A DNA stretch of 61,326 nucleotides from Bacteroidales bacterium (lineage in GTDB: Bacteria > Bacteroidota > Bacteroidia > Bacteroidales > UBA932): NCBI GenBank assembly GCA_017557535.1, contig JAFYYM010000112.1:1-61326 (forward strand), read 5' to 3'. Numbering within the stretch: the stretch's first letter is position 1; each line of letters opens with the position of its first letter. The notes beneath the pieces were generated by a model. The model was not told the DNA's origin. It ran no database searches and was given only the letters and a program-made list of their open reading frames with translations. This document shows, one piece after another, positions 17,770-26,847 of this stretch. A program made the translations under genes and the position numbers.

Positions 17770-19365
17770 CTAATACTCGTCAATGGCGAGCTCCGAGCGG
17801 AACTTGTCGAGTTGTCTCTGCAGTCTGGCTATCCGACGGCGGTAACGCTTGTCACCATAGAGGTTTGTCATCTCGTCGGGATCCTTCTTGATGTCGAAGA
17901 ATTCGGAATAGTCTCCTTCCTCACCTCCATAGAAATGGATAAGCTTGTAGCGTTTGTCGGAGACTCCATCGTGTTTCAGGACATTGTGCTCTGATGGAAT
18001 GTCGTAATAGTGGTAGTAAAGGTACTTCCTCCACTTCCTGGGCTCTTTCCCTCCTTTCTGGATCACTGGAAGCAACGAGCGTCCGGACATCTGAGGAGGA
18101 GCTTGTATGCCTGCCACGTCAAGATATGTGGGGGCGAAATCCAAATTCTGGACAAGGGTATTCGACACCTTTCCTCCCTTCGCTCCAGGATAACGTATGA
18201 TAAGGGGAGTCCTGTATGACTCCTCGTACATGAACCTTTTGTCGAACCATCCGTGCTCGCCCATGTAGAAACCCTGATCAGAGGTATAGACCACTACTGT
18301 GTTCTCGGCAAGTCCGTGGGAATCAAGATATTCCAAGATTTCTCCGACAGAGTCATCCACGGAACGGATGCAGCGTAGATAGTCCCTGATGTAACGCTGG
18401 TATTTCCATTCCAACAGCTCTTCACCTTTAAGGTCACTCTCCAGGAATGCCTTGTTGCGCGGACCATATGTCGCCATCCACTTGGCGAGGCTCGTCGAGT
18501 CCATCCTCGAGAGCCCCAGTTCGAGCATGCCGCTGGTATGCTTCGCTCTGGTCGGTTCCTCCTCCAGTTCACGAAGCTTCAAGTCGTAGATCATGCTCAT
18601 GTCCTTGTCTATGGTCATGCGCTGTACCCTCTCAGCCTCACCTTTGCCGGAATAGTCATCGTGGAAGGTAGCGGGTAGGGGAAAGACCACGTCCTCGTAC
18701 AAGTCAAGATACTTGACGTCCGGAATCCAGTTGCGATGGGGTGCCTTGTGGTGGACATAGAGGCAGAACGGTTTGTCCTTGTCCCTATCTTCCAGGAATT
18801 TGATGGCGTGTTCTGTGATAAGGTCTGTGGCATAGCCCTCCTCAGGAATATACTCCCCATTGGACAAGTGGCTCTTGAAAACCGGAGAGTAATACTCTCC
18901 CTGGCCGTTCAGGATATAGTATTGGTCGAATCCCCTGGGCTCGCACAGCATGTGCCATTTGCCGATCATCGCTGTCTGGTAGCCTCCTTGATGGAGGAGC
19001 TCAGACACGAACGTGACAGTTGTGTCGATCACCCCTTCCAGAGTCCTTTGGCCACTTTGGTGGCTGTATAGACCTGTCATAAGGCATGCGCGGCTTGGTG
19101 TAGAGAGAGAGTTCTCCACATATGCCCTGTCGAATCGTATCCCTTCATCGGCGAGCCTGTCCAGATTGGGGGTAGGAGCCTGACGACTGAGCGGATGGCC
19201 ATAGGCGCTTATAGCCTGGTATGAATGGTCGTCCGTCATTATGTGGATGATGTTCAGCCTTTTGGCATCATTATTATCTTGAGCTTGAGCTATTTCCGGC
19301 GATAATGTGCCTGGGAGGGAGGCAAGAAGCAGGGCTCCTGAGAAGGCAAGTGGATTCTGTCTCAT
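17770..19365 (-). CDS. Secreted S1-family sulfatase (Ser-type)
   Basis: Signal peptide of about 29 residues (AQAQ). The alkaline-phosphatase-like sulfatase core is complete: metal site MTDDHSYQAISAYGH (Asp45, Asp46), and the formylglycine motif S-T-P-S-R at Ser88-Arg92 in NSLSTPSRACLMTG. Ser in the first position means maturation needs an anaerobic sulfatase-maturating enzyme (anSME), which is not in this window. The C-terminal part has DQGFYMGEHGWFDKRFMYEES and a DUF4976-like tail. Periplasmic desulfation of a host or algal glycan is likely; the substrate is undefined. Convergent with the SpoIIE gene, 4 bp apart. Confidence 0.9.
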   Translation of the reverse strand: MRQNPLAFSGALLLASLPGTLSPEIAQAQDNNDAKRLNIIHIMTDDHSYQAISAYGHPLSRQAPTPNLDRLADEGIRFDRAYVENSLSTPSRACLMTGLYSHQSGQRTLEGVIDTTVTFVSELLHQGGYQTAMIGKWHMLCEPRGFDQYYILNGQGEYYSPVFKSHLSNGEYIPEEGYATDLITEHAIKFLEDRDKDKPFCLYVHHKAPHRNWIPDVKYLDLYEDVVFPLPATFHDDYSGKGEAERVQRMTIDKDMSMIYDLKLRELEEEPTRAKHTSGMLELGLSRMDSTSLAKWMATYGPRNKAFLESDLKGEELLEWKYQRYIRDYLRCIRSVDDSVGEILEYLDSHGLAENTVVVYTSDQGFYMGEHGWFDKRFMYEESYRTPLIIRYPGAKGGKVSNTLVQNLDFAPTYLDVAGIQAPPQMSGRSLLPVIQKGGKEPRKWRKYLYYHYYDIPSEHNVLKHDGVSDKRYKLIHFYGGEEGDYSEFFDIKKDPDEMTNLYGDKRYRRRIARLQRQLDKFRSELAIDEY

Positions 19366-19399
19366 AATCTAGTTAATATGGTTCGCGCTAATATACTAT

Positions 19400-19447
19400 A
19401 AAAAACAAAGAATCCCCGCAACTTTCAAAGCTACGGGGATTCTTTGT
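19400..19447 (-). terminator. Intrinsic terminator of the tRNA-Lys pair
   Basis: A perfect 14-bp stem (19405-19418 with 19434-19447, arms ACAAAGAATCCCCG / CGGGGATTCTTTGT), a 15-nt loop, and a run of six T on the minus strand. The 5' arm begins at the tRNA discriminator base itself, so termination abuts the mature tRNA 3' end. Confidence 0.85.
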
Positions 19448-19519
19448 GCTCTGTTAGGGACTCGAACCCTAGACCCACTGATTAAGAGTCAGTTGCTCTA
19501 CCAACTGAGCTAACAAAGC
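19447..19519 (-). tRNA. tRNA-Lys (CTT)
   Basis: A 73-nt cloverleaf on the minus strand. Acceptor arms GCTTTGT and ACAGAGC pair fully (one G-T), the D-arm is GCTCAGTTGGTAGAGC, and the T-arm contains GGTTCGAGTCC. The anticodon arm is ACTGA-CTCTTAA-TCAGT, anticodon CTT. CCA is not encoded. Confidence 0.95.
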
Positions 19520-19543
19520 ATTTTAAAGAACGTGGCTCCTTAG

Positions 19544-19616
19544 TGAACCGTTCGGGGCTCGAACCCGAGACCCCAACATTAAAAGTGTTGTGCTCTACCA
19601 ACTGAGCTAACGATTC
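19544..19616 (-). tRNA. tRNA-Lys (TTT)
   Basis: A 73-nt cloverleaf on the minus strand. Acceptor arms GAATCGT and ACGGTTC pair with one T-G wobble, the D-arm is GCTCAGTTGGTAGAGC, and the T-arm contains GGTTCGAGCCC. The anticodon arm is CAACA-CTTTTAA-TGTTG, anticodon TTT. It lies 24 bp upstream of the Lys-CTT gene in the same transcript. Confidence 0.95.
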
Positions 19617-19653
19617 TTTCCAGTCGTTTCGGATCACTTCCGAATCGGGATTG

Positions 19654-19685
19654 CAAAGTTATATCCTTCGGGTGAAAAAACCAAA
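19654..19685 (-). promoter_or_regulatory. Promoter of the tRNA-Lys pair (TTTG-N20-TAACTTTG)
   Basis: On the minus strand a -33 TTTG (19685-19682), exactly 20 nt of spacer, and a -7 TAACTTTG (19661-19654), a full Bacteroidetes consensus. It ends 37 bp upstream of the first tRNA base, leaving room for a short 5' leader removed by RNase P. Confidence 0.65.
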
Positions 19686-19709
19686 TATTTTCGATTATTT
19701 TTTGCTTTT

Positions 19710-20804
19710 TTATCCATTCTCCGGGGCGGAATACTCCTTTATAAGCTGTTCTTCGGAGATGGGGCAGACTAGTGTGTGACCATCTTTGACCGCCACAATG
19801 TAGTCCTTCAGTCCGGACACCACAACTGTGCCCGCACCTTCGGCATGGACAAGGCACCCCTCACATCCGAAGACACGAATGTCCTTGCCTATGACCTTGT
19901 TATCTCCTTCTATGGCTTTAGCTGATCCTCCATCGGGGACGGGATCCTCATCAGGCATAGGAATGTGCTCCTTGATTGATGAGAAGCAACCAAGATCCGA
20001 CCATCCTAAGTCACTGGCTATCACGAATATACTCTTGGACTTCTCCATGACAGCGTAGTCGATGGAGATTTTCTCGCAAGTGGGGAAGAGTTCCCTGAGC
20101 GTCTCCTCTTCCTTCCATGAGCCGAAAGAAGCCGCTATCGAATCCATCACTCCGGCGATTTGCGGGGCATGCTTCCTGAGCTCGGCCATGATTGTCTTGC
20201 AGCTCCATACGAATATCCCGGCGTTCCAGAAATAATTTCCGGCGGCAATGTAAGACTCGGCTGTCTCGAGATCCGGTTTTTCCTTGAACTCACAGACCTT
20301 GACGATCTCATCGGGCTTTCTCTCCTCAGCATTGATATATCCGTAACCGGTCTCAGGCCGTGACGGCTCAATACCGACGGTGACTATTCTTTCGCTTCCC
20401 TCAGTGAAGTTGAGTGCTTTACGGATGGCGGCGGCGAACTTCTGGACATTTATCACGAGAGCGTCCGCAGGGGTCACGATAATGTTGGCGTCCGGATGTT
20501 TGGCGTTAATTTTCCAACAGGCGTATGCTATGCAGGGCGCCGTGTTCCTGGCTACTGGCTCAGCCAGGATCTGTTCCTCGGGAATCTCCGGAAGTTGTTG
20601 TTTGACTATATCTGTGTATGCCTCTGAGGTGACCACCCAGAAATTCTCGATGTCGCAAACAGGACGGAACCTGTCCACGGTCATCTGGATCATGGTTTTG
20701 CCTATTCCAAGGAGGTCTATGAATTGTTTTGGTTTCTCGGGGAGGCTGACTGGCCAAAGCCGGCTGCCGATCCCTCCCGCCATTATCACAACATGAGTGT
20801 CCAT
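19710..20804 (-). CDS. manC: Mannose-1-phosphate guanylyltransferase
   Basis: 364 residues with the nucleotidyltransferase signature at the N-terminus, MAGGIGSRLWPVS followed by PKQF (residues 8-28), then IVTPADALV and FWNAGIFVWS typical of GDP-mannose pyrophosphorylases. A short C-terminal beta-helix segment is present but no fused isomerase domain, so it is the single-function type. It makes GDP-mannose from mannose-1-phosphate and GTP in the cytoplasm for glycan and LPS synthesis. Mannose-1-phosphate is also the product of the GH130 enzyme in the same window; a functional link is only suggested. Confidence 0.93.
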   Translation of the reverse strand: MDTHVVIMAGGIGSRLWPVSLPEKPKQFIDLLGIGKTMIQMTVDRFRPVCDIENFWVVTSEAYTDIVKQQLPEIPEEQILAEPVARNTAPCIAYACWKINAKHPDANIIVTPADALVINVQKFAAAIRKALNFTEGSERIVTVGIEPSRPETGYGYINAEERKPDEIVKVCEFKEKPDLETAESYIAAGNYFWNAGIFVWSCKTIMAELRKHAPQIAGVMDSIAASFGSWKEEETLRELFPTCEKISIDYAVMEKSKSIFVIASDLGWSDLGCFSSIKEHIPMPDEDPVPDGGSAKAIEGDNKVIGKDIRVFGCEGCLVHAEGAGTVVVSGLKDYIVAVKDGHTLVCPISEEQLIKEYSAPENG

Positions 20805-20931
20805 GATTGGTCTAGTTTATCGTTCGGATTGTAAAATTAAAAAAAAAGGTGGATTTAAAAGGATTATTTTGTAAATTGGCATTGTGAAAATAACCCTAAC
20901 ACTTATTAATATCACTTAATAACAAAGCATT

Positions 20932-21624
20932 ATGAGAAAGTACATCGCTGAATGTATCGGGACATTCGTCCTGACGTTCCTCGGCTGCGCCACGGCTATG
21001 TTCGTGGGCTGCGGTACACCCGCCGGCCTTTTCGCCACCGCAGCTGCCTTTGGTCTATCGGTCATCGCAATGGCCTACACCATCGGAGGCATCTCTGGTT
21101 GCCACATCAATCCCGCCATCACCCTTGGAGTCGCCCTCTCCGGCCGTATGAGCTGGAAGGACGCCTGCGGCTACTGGTGCGGACAGATTGTGGGTGCCGT
21201 CGTCGCCGGAGCTCTCCTTCTCCTTTTCGCTAAGGTCATGACCCCTTCGGCCGCTTTCGCTGGCGCCAATCCTGCCGGACTTGGCTGCAACGGTGTCGCC
21301 GGAGCCGGTGGAGTCGGAGGCGCGTTCCTTGTTGAGGTCGTCGCTACCTTCCTGTTCGTCCTTGTGGTTCTCGGTACCACTGACGGCAAGGTCGGAGCTG
21401 GCAACCTCGCTGGACTCGCTATCGGTCTTACCCTTGTTCTGATCCACCTCGTGTGCATCAATCTGACCGGTACCTCCGTCAATCCCGCCCGTTCTATCGG
21501 ACCCGCCCTCTTCGCTGGTGGACAGGCCCTGAAGGATCTCTGGGTCTTCATCGTAGCCCCTCTCGTAGGTGGAGCTCTCAGCGCCATCGTCTGGTGCGCC
21601 CTCACCCCGAAGGAAGAGAAGTAA
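20932..21624 (+). CDS. aqpZ: Aquaporin Z-type water channel
   Basis: 230 residues with six membrane segments and both half-helix motifs: NPA at 60-62 (GCHINPAITLG) and NPA at 184-186 followed by Arg187 (GTSVNPARSIGPA). The Arg and the surrounding selectivity-filter pattern fit a water-selective aquaporin rather than a glycerol facilitator. Codon choice is strongly C-ending compared with neighbours, as expected for a highly expressed gene. Own terminator directly downstream. Confidence 0.95.
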   Translation: MRKYIAECIGTFVLTFLGCATAMFVGCGTPAGLFATAAAFGLSVIAMAYTIGGISGCHINPAITLGVALSGRMSWKDACGYWCGQIVGAVVAGALLLLFAKVMTPSAAFAGANPAGLGCNGVAGAGGVGGAFLVEVVATFLFVLVVLGTTDGKVGAGNLAGLAIGLTLVLIHLVCINLTGTSVNPARSIGPALFAGGQALKDLWVFIVAPLVGGALSAIVWCALTPKEEK

Positions 21625-21642
21625 TCATCCAAGCGTTGATAC

Positions 21643-21670
21643 AAGGCCGGCCAGTTGTGCCGGCCTTTTT
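21643..21670 (+). terminator. Intrinsic terminator of aqpZ
   Basis: A perfect 9-bp stem AAGGCCGGC (21643-21651) with GCCGGCCTT (21659-21667), 7-nt loop and T-run to 21670. It begins 18 bp after the aqpZ stop. Confidence 0.88.
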
Positions 21671-21724
21671 CGTTTTAATAAGGTTTTTCTTCTTACGTTC
21701 TGATATATTTTCCTATATTTGAAC

Positions 21725-23113
21725 ATGTTCGAGAAGATTGTATCCGTCATTAACAATGTCATTTGGAGTCCGGCACTGGTTGTCCTTCTGGTAGGAGCCG
21801 GACTGTATTTCTCCACACGCACCCGTTTTGTCCAAATCCGGCGTATTGGTCTCATGACCAGGCTGTTGTTCCGCAAGAGGGACAAAGACTCTGAGAAGAA
21901 AGGTGTTTCGTCATTCGAGGCTTTCTGCATCGCACTATCCGGAAGGGTCGGTACCGGGAATATCGTGGGAGTCGCCACCGCTATAGCTCTTGGCGGTCCT
22001 GGAGCCATATTCTGGATGTGGATAATCGCCTTTTTCGGCGCATCCACCGCCTATGTGGAGTCGACATTGGCCCAGATTTTCAAGTTCTCGCACCCAACCG
22101 GTTTCAGAGGTGGTCCAGCGACATATATTGAAAAAGGACTTAAGGCACGTTGGATGGGCATCCTCTTCGCTGTGGTGACCATAGTCGCCACCGGTCTTTT
22201 ACTGCCCACGGTCCAGTCCAACGGTCTTTCCGCCGCAGCCATGAACTCCTTCGGGATCAATCCTCTTATCTCCGGACTGGTACTGGCATTCATACTTGGA
22301 CTCGTTATCGTGGGAGGTGTCAAGAGAATCGCTAAGGCAGCCTCTCTGGTCACTCCGTTCATGGCGGTCGTGTATGTGTTGATTTCAATCTTGATTCTTG
22401 CTCTGAACTGGAAAGCGATCCCTGGACTGTTGTCACTTATAGTTCGGAACGCGTTCGGAGTCAATCCTTTATGTGGAGGTATCCTTGGGTCGACCATTAT
22501 GATGGGAGTAAAAAGAGGATTGTTCTCCAACGAGGCTGGGCAAGGTACAGGTGCGATTCCTTCGGCCTCCGCTGATGTAAAGCATCCTGCGGAGCAGGGT
22601 CTGGTCCAGGCTTTCTCGGTTTATGTCGATACCCTCCTGGTCTGCACCGCCACCGCCCTCATGATCCTCTCCGCCGGTACCTTCAATATTCTTGATGCCA
22701 AGACGGGGGAGATGCTCGTGGCAAACGACCCGGGTCTCGGCGCCAACTATGTCGGATATACCCAGGCGGCGGTCGACTCAGTGATCGGCGGCTTCGGAAG
22801 CATCTTTGTCAGCATCGCCCTGGCCTTCTTCGTGTTCACGACCGTGATGGCCTATTATTTCTACTCGGAGTCCAGTGTGATGTACCTGTGTAACATTAAA
22901 GAGGGTATTTCACCCAAAGTCGAGAAAATACTCATCAGGATCCTTCAAGTCATGATCCTGGGCTCTGTGGTTTTCGGGGCTGTGAAGGAAGCCAACACAG
23001 TTTGGACAATGGGCGACATAGGGGTAGGGCTGATGGCCTGGGTCAATGTCGTGGCCATTATCATCCTCGCTCCCAAAGCTTTCGCCGCCTTGAAGGACTA
23101 CGAGAAGCATTAG
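21725..23113 (+). CDS. Alanine/glycine:cation symporter (AGCS family)
   Basis: 462 residues, about 10-11 membrane segments. Family motifs include FCIALSGRVGTGNIVGVATA and FSNEAGQGTGAIPSA. Start at ATG 21725 (MFEKIVSVINN) preferred over a TTG at 21719. It imports alanine or glycine with Na+ or H+. A TATATTTG string (21714-21721) ends only 3 bp before the ATG, so either the transcript is nearly leaderless or the real promoter is elsewhere. Confidence 0.92.
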   Translation: MFEKIVSVINNVIWSPALVVLLVGAGLYFSTRTRFVQIRRIGLMTRLLFRKRDKDSEKKGVSSFEAFCIALSGRVGTGNIVGVATAIALGGPGAIFWMWIIAFFGASTAYVESTLAQIFKFSHPTGFRGGPATYIEKGLKARWMGILFAVVTIVATGLLLPTVQSNGLSAAAMNSFGINPLISGLVLAFILGLVIVGGVKRIAKAASLVTPFMAVVYVLISILILALNWKAIPGLLSLIVRNAFGVNPLCGGILGSTIMMGVKRGLFSNEAGQGTGAIPSASADVKHPAEQGLVQAFSVYVDTLLVCTATALMILSAGTFNILDAKTGEMLVANDPGLGANYVGYTQAAVDSVIGGFGSIFVSIALAFFVFTTVMAYYFYSESSVMYLCNIKEGISPKVEKILIRILQVMILGSVVFGAVKEANTVWTMGDIGVGLMAWVNVVAIIILAPKAFAALKDYEKH

Positions 23114-23123
23114 CATAATGGCC

Positions 23124-23741
23124 TTAGGCGGCCAATCCGAGCTTCATCAGGAAGTGGGTGATGATGTCAGGCCTAAGCAAGATGGGGAATAGGAAGCCAT
23201 AAACCGCTCCCCAGAAGTGGGCTGTGTGCCCGATGTTGTCCATATTCCTCTTGGCCATATACCAGCAATACAGCAAGTACAGGGGAGCGAAAATGTAACC
23301 TGGTACCGGAATAGGAATAAGGTAAATGTATATTCCCATTTTCGGCTCGAATAGTATAGACGCGAACAATACGGCGGAGACTGCCCCTGAGGCTCCCACG
23401 GCGTTGTAAGAAGGAGTGTCCTTGTATTTGATCAGATCACCGACAGTCGAGACCACGATAGCGCTGACGTAGAGTACAACGTAAAGGATCACTCCAGTCC
23501 TGGCCCCGAAGGCCGCCGCGAAATATTTCTCCACCACATCTCCGAAGAAATAGAGGGTCAACATGTTAAAGAACAGGTGTCCCCACCCTCCATGGACTAA
23601 GCCATAGGTTAACATTCTGTGCCACTGTCCCCGGTGGGCGACATTGTAGGCGTTGAATTTCAACGCATTGATGTCAAGAGAACCATAGAAGCAAAGAACG
23701 CTGACAGCGGCGGTGACAAGTATGATGATTATGGTCGCCAT
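23124..23741 (-). CDS. Rhomboid-family intramembrane serine protease
   Basis: 205 residues from ATG 23741 (MATIIIILVTA); an upstream in-frame start at 23789 would overlap the GH2 gene and add a non-hydrophobic tail. Six membrane helices. The HGGWGHLFFNM loop, catalytic Ser118 in GASGAVSAV and catalytic His175 in AHFWGAVYG form the rhomboid dyad. It cleaves membrane-protein substrates within the bilayer; substrates unknown. Four bases follow the GH2 stop, so both are probably co-transcribed. Confidence 0.9.
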   Translation of the reverse strand: MATIIIILVTAAVSVLCFYGSLDINALKFNAYNVAHRGQWHRMLTYGLVHGGWGHLFFNMLTLYFFGDVVEKYFAAAFGARTGVILYVVLYVSAIVVSTVGDLIKYKDTPSYNAVGASGAVSAVLFASILFEPKMGIYIYLIPIPVPGYIFAPLYLLYCWYMAKRNMDNIGHTAHFWGAVYGFLFPILLRPDIITHFLMKLGLAA

Positions 23742-23745
23742 GCGT

Positions 23746-26406
23746 CTATAGAGTTTTGCTTCCGGAATTCCATCCCTCGAAATAGACACTTGTCGAGGCA
23801 GGGGAACACGCTGCCGGCTTGATTGTTATAGTCTTGGAAGTCTTGGGAAGAAGGGTCACGAAATTGTCTGAATACATTGTACCGACAACCGGCTCCCCTG
23901 ATGAGTCCCTAAGCTGCAACCTGTTGAAAAACGCTATTTTAGAGGAAGTGTTTTTCAGAATCACTTCAATTGTGCCACCTGGCAGGACACGTTTTGTGAC
24001 CTTGACATTGGCCTTCGGCAAATCATTGAGGCTTTCAAAACCCGAGGTGCAGGGGCCGGTCACGGTTTTTGGCCCTTCGTAAGCGTCTTTCGACCTCCAG
24101 TAAAAGTTCTCGGACAGGGTCTGACGCCCTGTCCTGTCTGTAAGCGTGAGACAGATGAAATGGACTTGGGAGATGTCATCAGGAAAAACGAGGGTCAGCA
24201 CATCATCCAACGCCTTCTCCGCCGGAGCGTCCACAGGAATATCCCAGGACTTCACGAGTTTGCTTGAGAGGTTGTATAGTCTCGCTTGCAACCTGAGCGC
24301 TGGAACTGGCTCCGGACAATCATTTATGATGCTGACAGTATTCTTGAGGTAATCAAACTGAACGTGCAGAGGCTCAAGTGAATGCATCGTATGATAGAGC
24401 GAGGCGGTAGGCTCCAGGTAATAGTCCCACATCCTGGCGCAGACCTGGACATTGGGGCAGTTATGGTACCAGAAAAGGAGCCCTGAGCAGAAGCGGTCGC
24501 CGTCATCAAGACGGTTATAATTCCAGACTTCCCAGATGCTCTTTGAGTTCATCGCGCCTACTAGTTGCCCCTTACGGGCGTAGTCTTCTATGCTGGAGGG
24601 ATCCCCGTAGCAGCGAACCATGTCGTCATAGAGGGTGGTCATGAGGTGGAACCCGTTGCCGTCCAGATAGTTCCATGTGGGCTTATCAATCGGCCAGAGC
24701 TTGTCTTCAGGCATCATTTTCCTTAGAGTCTCGATCACGGGCAGTGTTGGGGCGCCATATTCAGGATTAAAGCCGTCCACCCTGCTACCGCGGTCAGATG
24801 CGGTGTTGGCATAGTGGCGCATAGGGTTGACCTGCTTGTAGGGGCTTCCGTCGTGGATGCCGTCGCATTCGGACTGCATCTGGTATGGACGGGTACCGTC
24901 GAGATGATCCAACAGGGAAGGAGTGCCGCTAACCTCGGTGCTCTCATTAGAGGCCACGTAGAACACTATTGACGGATGGTTGCGGATCCTCTTCACAGTT
25001 GAGGCGATATTGTTGAAATAGATTGACTTGTCATGTGGGTGGCGGGTGTCTCCTGTCATCCAGAACTCTTGCCAGACCATGATTCCGTATTCATCGCAGA
25101 GCTGATAGAAAAGGTCACTCTCCGCTATTCCTCCGCCCCATAATCTCAGGAAGTTTATTCCGGACTGATTCGTGTAGGCCAATTCGGTCCGCATTCTGTC
25201 ATCATTGGTCCGGAGCATTGCCTCAGGGATCCAGTTGCTGCCCCTGATGAACATGCGTTTACCGTTGATGATGAATACTTTAGACCCATCGGGAGTGTCA
25301 GTGGTGACTTGGACGTCCCTGATTCCGAAGGTCACTTCCTTGGAGTCCGAGACAGCCCCCCCGACAGAGACGGAGATCTTAAGCTTGTAGAGCTCCTGGG
25401 CGCCTTTGTTCTTTGGCCACCATAGCCGGGGATTCTTTATGACGAGCTGTGGATATTCCTCCGGTGTGAAAGTGATCAATGGTTCCTCGCCTCGTATCAG
25501 AGAGACTTCTTTTGAGAACGATATACCGGTGCCTTCGATCTCGCCACTCACAAGGCATTTAACAGGCGTGTTGTTCTGGAAACCGCTGGCTGGGTTGATT
25601 AGCTCAACGCTGATTGTCTCGCGGGCTTCATCGAAGACGGGGCGGTTGAGGGTTGACTTCACGAATGGGGATCTCAAGGCGACTGGGCCACTCTTAAGGA
25701 TCTCGACTGATTTCCAGATGCCGGTGTTGCGGTCACGGATACCGTCGTCGTATGAGAAGTCCCAGCCGACTGTCATGAGTTGGGTGGTGTTCCAGCCGAT
25801 GTCGCCGTCGCCTCCATTGCGATTCTCTCCCGGGGCTCCCCACGGCTTGGGCATGGTTGTCCCTGGAATATCCACAGGTCTCACCAGCGCGGCCAAGGCG
25901 TTATGCCCATCCTTGCTGACGAAGTCTGTGATGTCGATAAGGTCGTCGTTGAACATTCCTGCCATGACGCTGACCAGGTGGCCGTTCAGCCACCATTCGG
26001 CTCTGTAGTTAATTCCTTGTGGGTGAAGCCAGACTCGCTCTCCTTCTTTCAGGGCGGGGGTGTCGAATTCTGTCCTGAACCAATATGTCCAGAATTCCCT
26101 TCCTGTGTCTATGATGTCGGGGATCTTCTTCTCGGAGATTTTGTTGTTGGTCCCGTAATATGGCTCAGGGTACACTCCGTTCTTGACTAAGGACGTCAGG
26201 ACTGTCCCGGGCACAATGGCTTCCATCCAGGAGGAGTCGTCAAAACCGGCTGCCGACAACTCGGCTGCGGTGGCCCTTGTCTCAGATTCCTTGGCCATCT
26301 TCCACACGAACTTCCCGTCGTGCCCTAGTCTTGAATCGAGCGTCTGTCCCCATGACATGACGCCAGCTCCCAAAGCAATGATCGCTATAATGAACCTCTT
26401 CATCAT
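23746..26406 (-). CDS. GH2 glycosidase (beta-mannosidase / exo-beta-glucosaminidase type)
   Basis: 886 residues from ATG 26406, chosen because MMKRFIIAIIALGAG starts a normal signal peptide; the open frame continues upstream into the repeat block but has no leader character there. GH2 jelly-roll, Ig-like and TIM-barrel domains in order. Acid/base Glu488 in ASNESTE; probable nucleophile Glu549 in FNPEYGAP. RLWGGGIAESDLFY and MVWQEFW are typical of the beta-mannosidase/exo-beta-D-glucosaminidase branch. Exported, so probably trims exo-terminal mannose or glucosamine residues in the periplasm. Specificity is not certain. It is not contiguous with the mannan operon. Confidence 0.87.
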   Translation of the reverse strand: MMKRFIIAIIALGAGVMSWGQTLDSRLGHDGKFVWKMAKESETRATAAELSAAGFDDSSWMEAIVPGTVLTSLVKNGVYPEPYYGTNNKISEKKIPDIIDTGREFWTYWFRTEFDTPALKEGERVWLHPQGINYRAEWWLNGHLVSVMAGMFNDDLIDITDFVSKDGHNALAALVRPVDIPGTTMPKPWGAPGENRNGGDGDIGWNTTQLMTVGWDFSYDDGIRDRNTGIWKSVEILKSGPVALRSPFVKSTLNRPVFDEARETISVELINPASGFQNNTPVKCLVSGEIEGTGISFSKEVSLIRGEEPLITFTPEEYPQLVIKNPRLWWPKNKGAQELYKLKISVSVGGAVSDSKEVTFGIRDVQVTTDTPDGSKVFIINGKRMFIRGSNWIPEAMLRTNDDRMRTELAYTNQSGINFLRLWGGGIAESDLFYQLCDEYGIMVWQEFWMTGDTRHPHDKSIYFNNIASTVKRIRNHPSIVFYVASNESTEVSGTPSLLDHLDGTRPYQMQSECDGIHDGSPYKQVNPMRHYANTASDRGSRVDGFNPEYGAPTLPVIETLRKMMPEDKLWPIDKPTWNYLDGNGFHLMTTLYDDMVRCYGDPSSIEDYARKGQLVGAMNSKSIWEVWNYNRLDDGDRFCSGLLFWYHNCPNVQVCARMWDYYLEPTASLYHTMHSLEPLHVQFDYLKNTVSIINDCPEPVPALRLQARLYNLSSKLVKSWDIPVDAPAEKALDDVLTLVFPDDISQVHFICLTLTDRTGRQTLSENFYWRSKDAYEGPKTVTGPCTSGFESLNDLPKANVKVTKRVLPGGTIEVILKNTSSKIAFFNRLQLRDSSGEPVVGTMYSDNFVTLLPKTSKTITIKPAACSPASTSVYFEGWNSGSKTL

Positions 26407-26442
26407 AATCAATTTATAATAAACTGTTTCTATCGTCCGCTG

Positions 26443-26808
26443 GCGTTCCCCTCCGGGGTACCACGTCGACTGGACTACTCGCATCGGCCATGCTCGGCCG
26501 CTCGCTAACTCGGGCCTGACGGCCCTCAGACAGACGCTCGCCTCTGGCCGGCCTGGCCTTCGCTCGCTACGTCAATTCTCCTAGGCCCCCTTCGGGGACG
26601 CCACCGGACGGATGGAGACAAGTGACGAGGAGTCACCCCCTGGAGGACCTGTCCACCCCCGGACAGGGGCAGGGGGAGGGGCCCGACGACAGCGAGTCTG
26701 AGCGAGGCGAGGACGACGATGGCGTTGGGAGGGGCCGGAGTGAGCGAAGCGAACGGAGTTCCGACAGGGGGTGACTCCTCGTCACTAAGACACCCCGGAG
26801 GGGAGCGC
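26443..26808. repeat. GC-rich nested inverted-repeat block (intergenic)
   Basis: The 441 bp between the GH2 start and the upp stop hold no convincing gene. Outer arms GCGTTCCCCTCCGGGGT (26443-26459) and ACCCCGGAGGGGAGCGC (26792-26808) are inverted copies with one mismatch. Many shorter palindromes lie between. The block is visibly more GC-rich than flanking DNA and shares AGCGAAGCGA (26743-26752) with the inserts in metH and nfnB. It may be a stacked palindromic mobile element, and its transcript could fold into a very large structure between upp and GH2. Confidence 0.75.
26621..26786. repeat. Inner palindromic element with 22-bp perfect terminal inverted repeats
   Basis: Arms 26621-26642 and 26765-26786 are exact inverted copies of 22 bp (starting AGTGACGAGGAGTCAC), 122 bp apart; each arm itself contains GTGAC-GAGGA-GTCAC. 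The 3' part of the core (GGGGCCGGAG, AGCGAAGCGA, then TTCCGAC) resembles the core end of the metH elements. Confidence 0.75.
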
Positions 26809-26847
26809 TAGCGCCTGAGGCGAGCGCCAGCGCCCGAGTGGACAGGA

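Noticed and set aside
23100-23140. Possible shared terminator between the symporter and rhomboid genes
   Set aside because: Only a 5-bp TGGCC/GGCCA stem with no T-run on either strand.
26407-26484. N-terminal extension of the GH2 frame into the repeat block
   Set aside because: The added residues are not signal-like and come from palindromic DNA; the ATG at 26406 gives a normal signal peptide.
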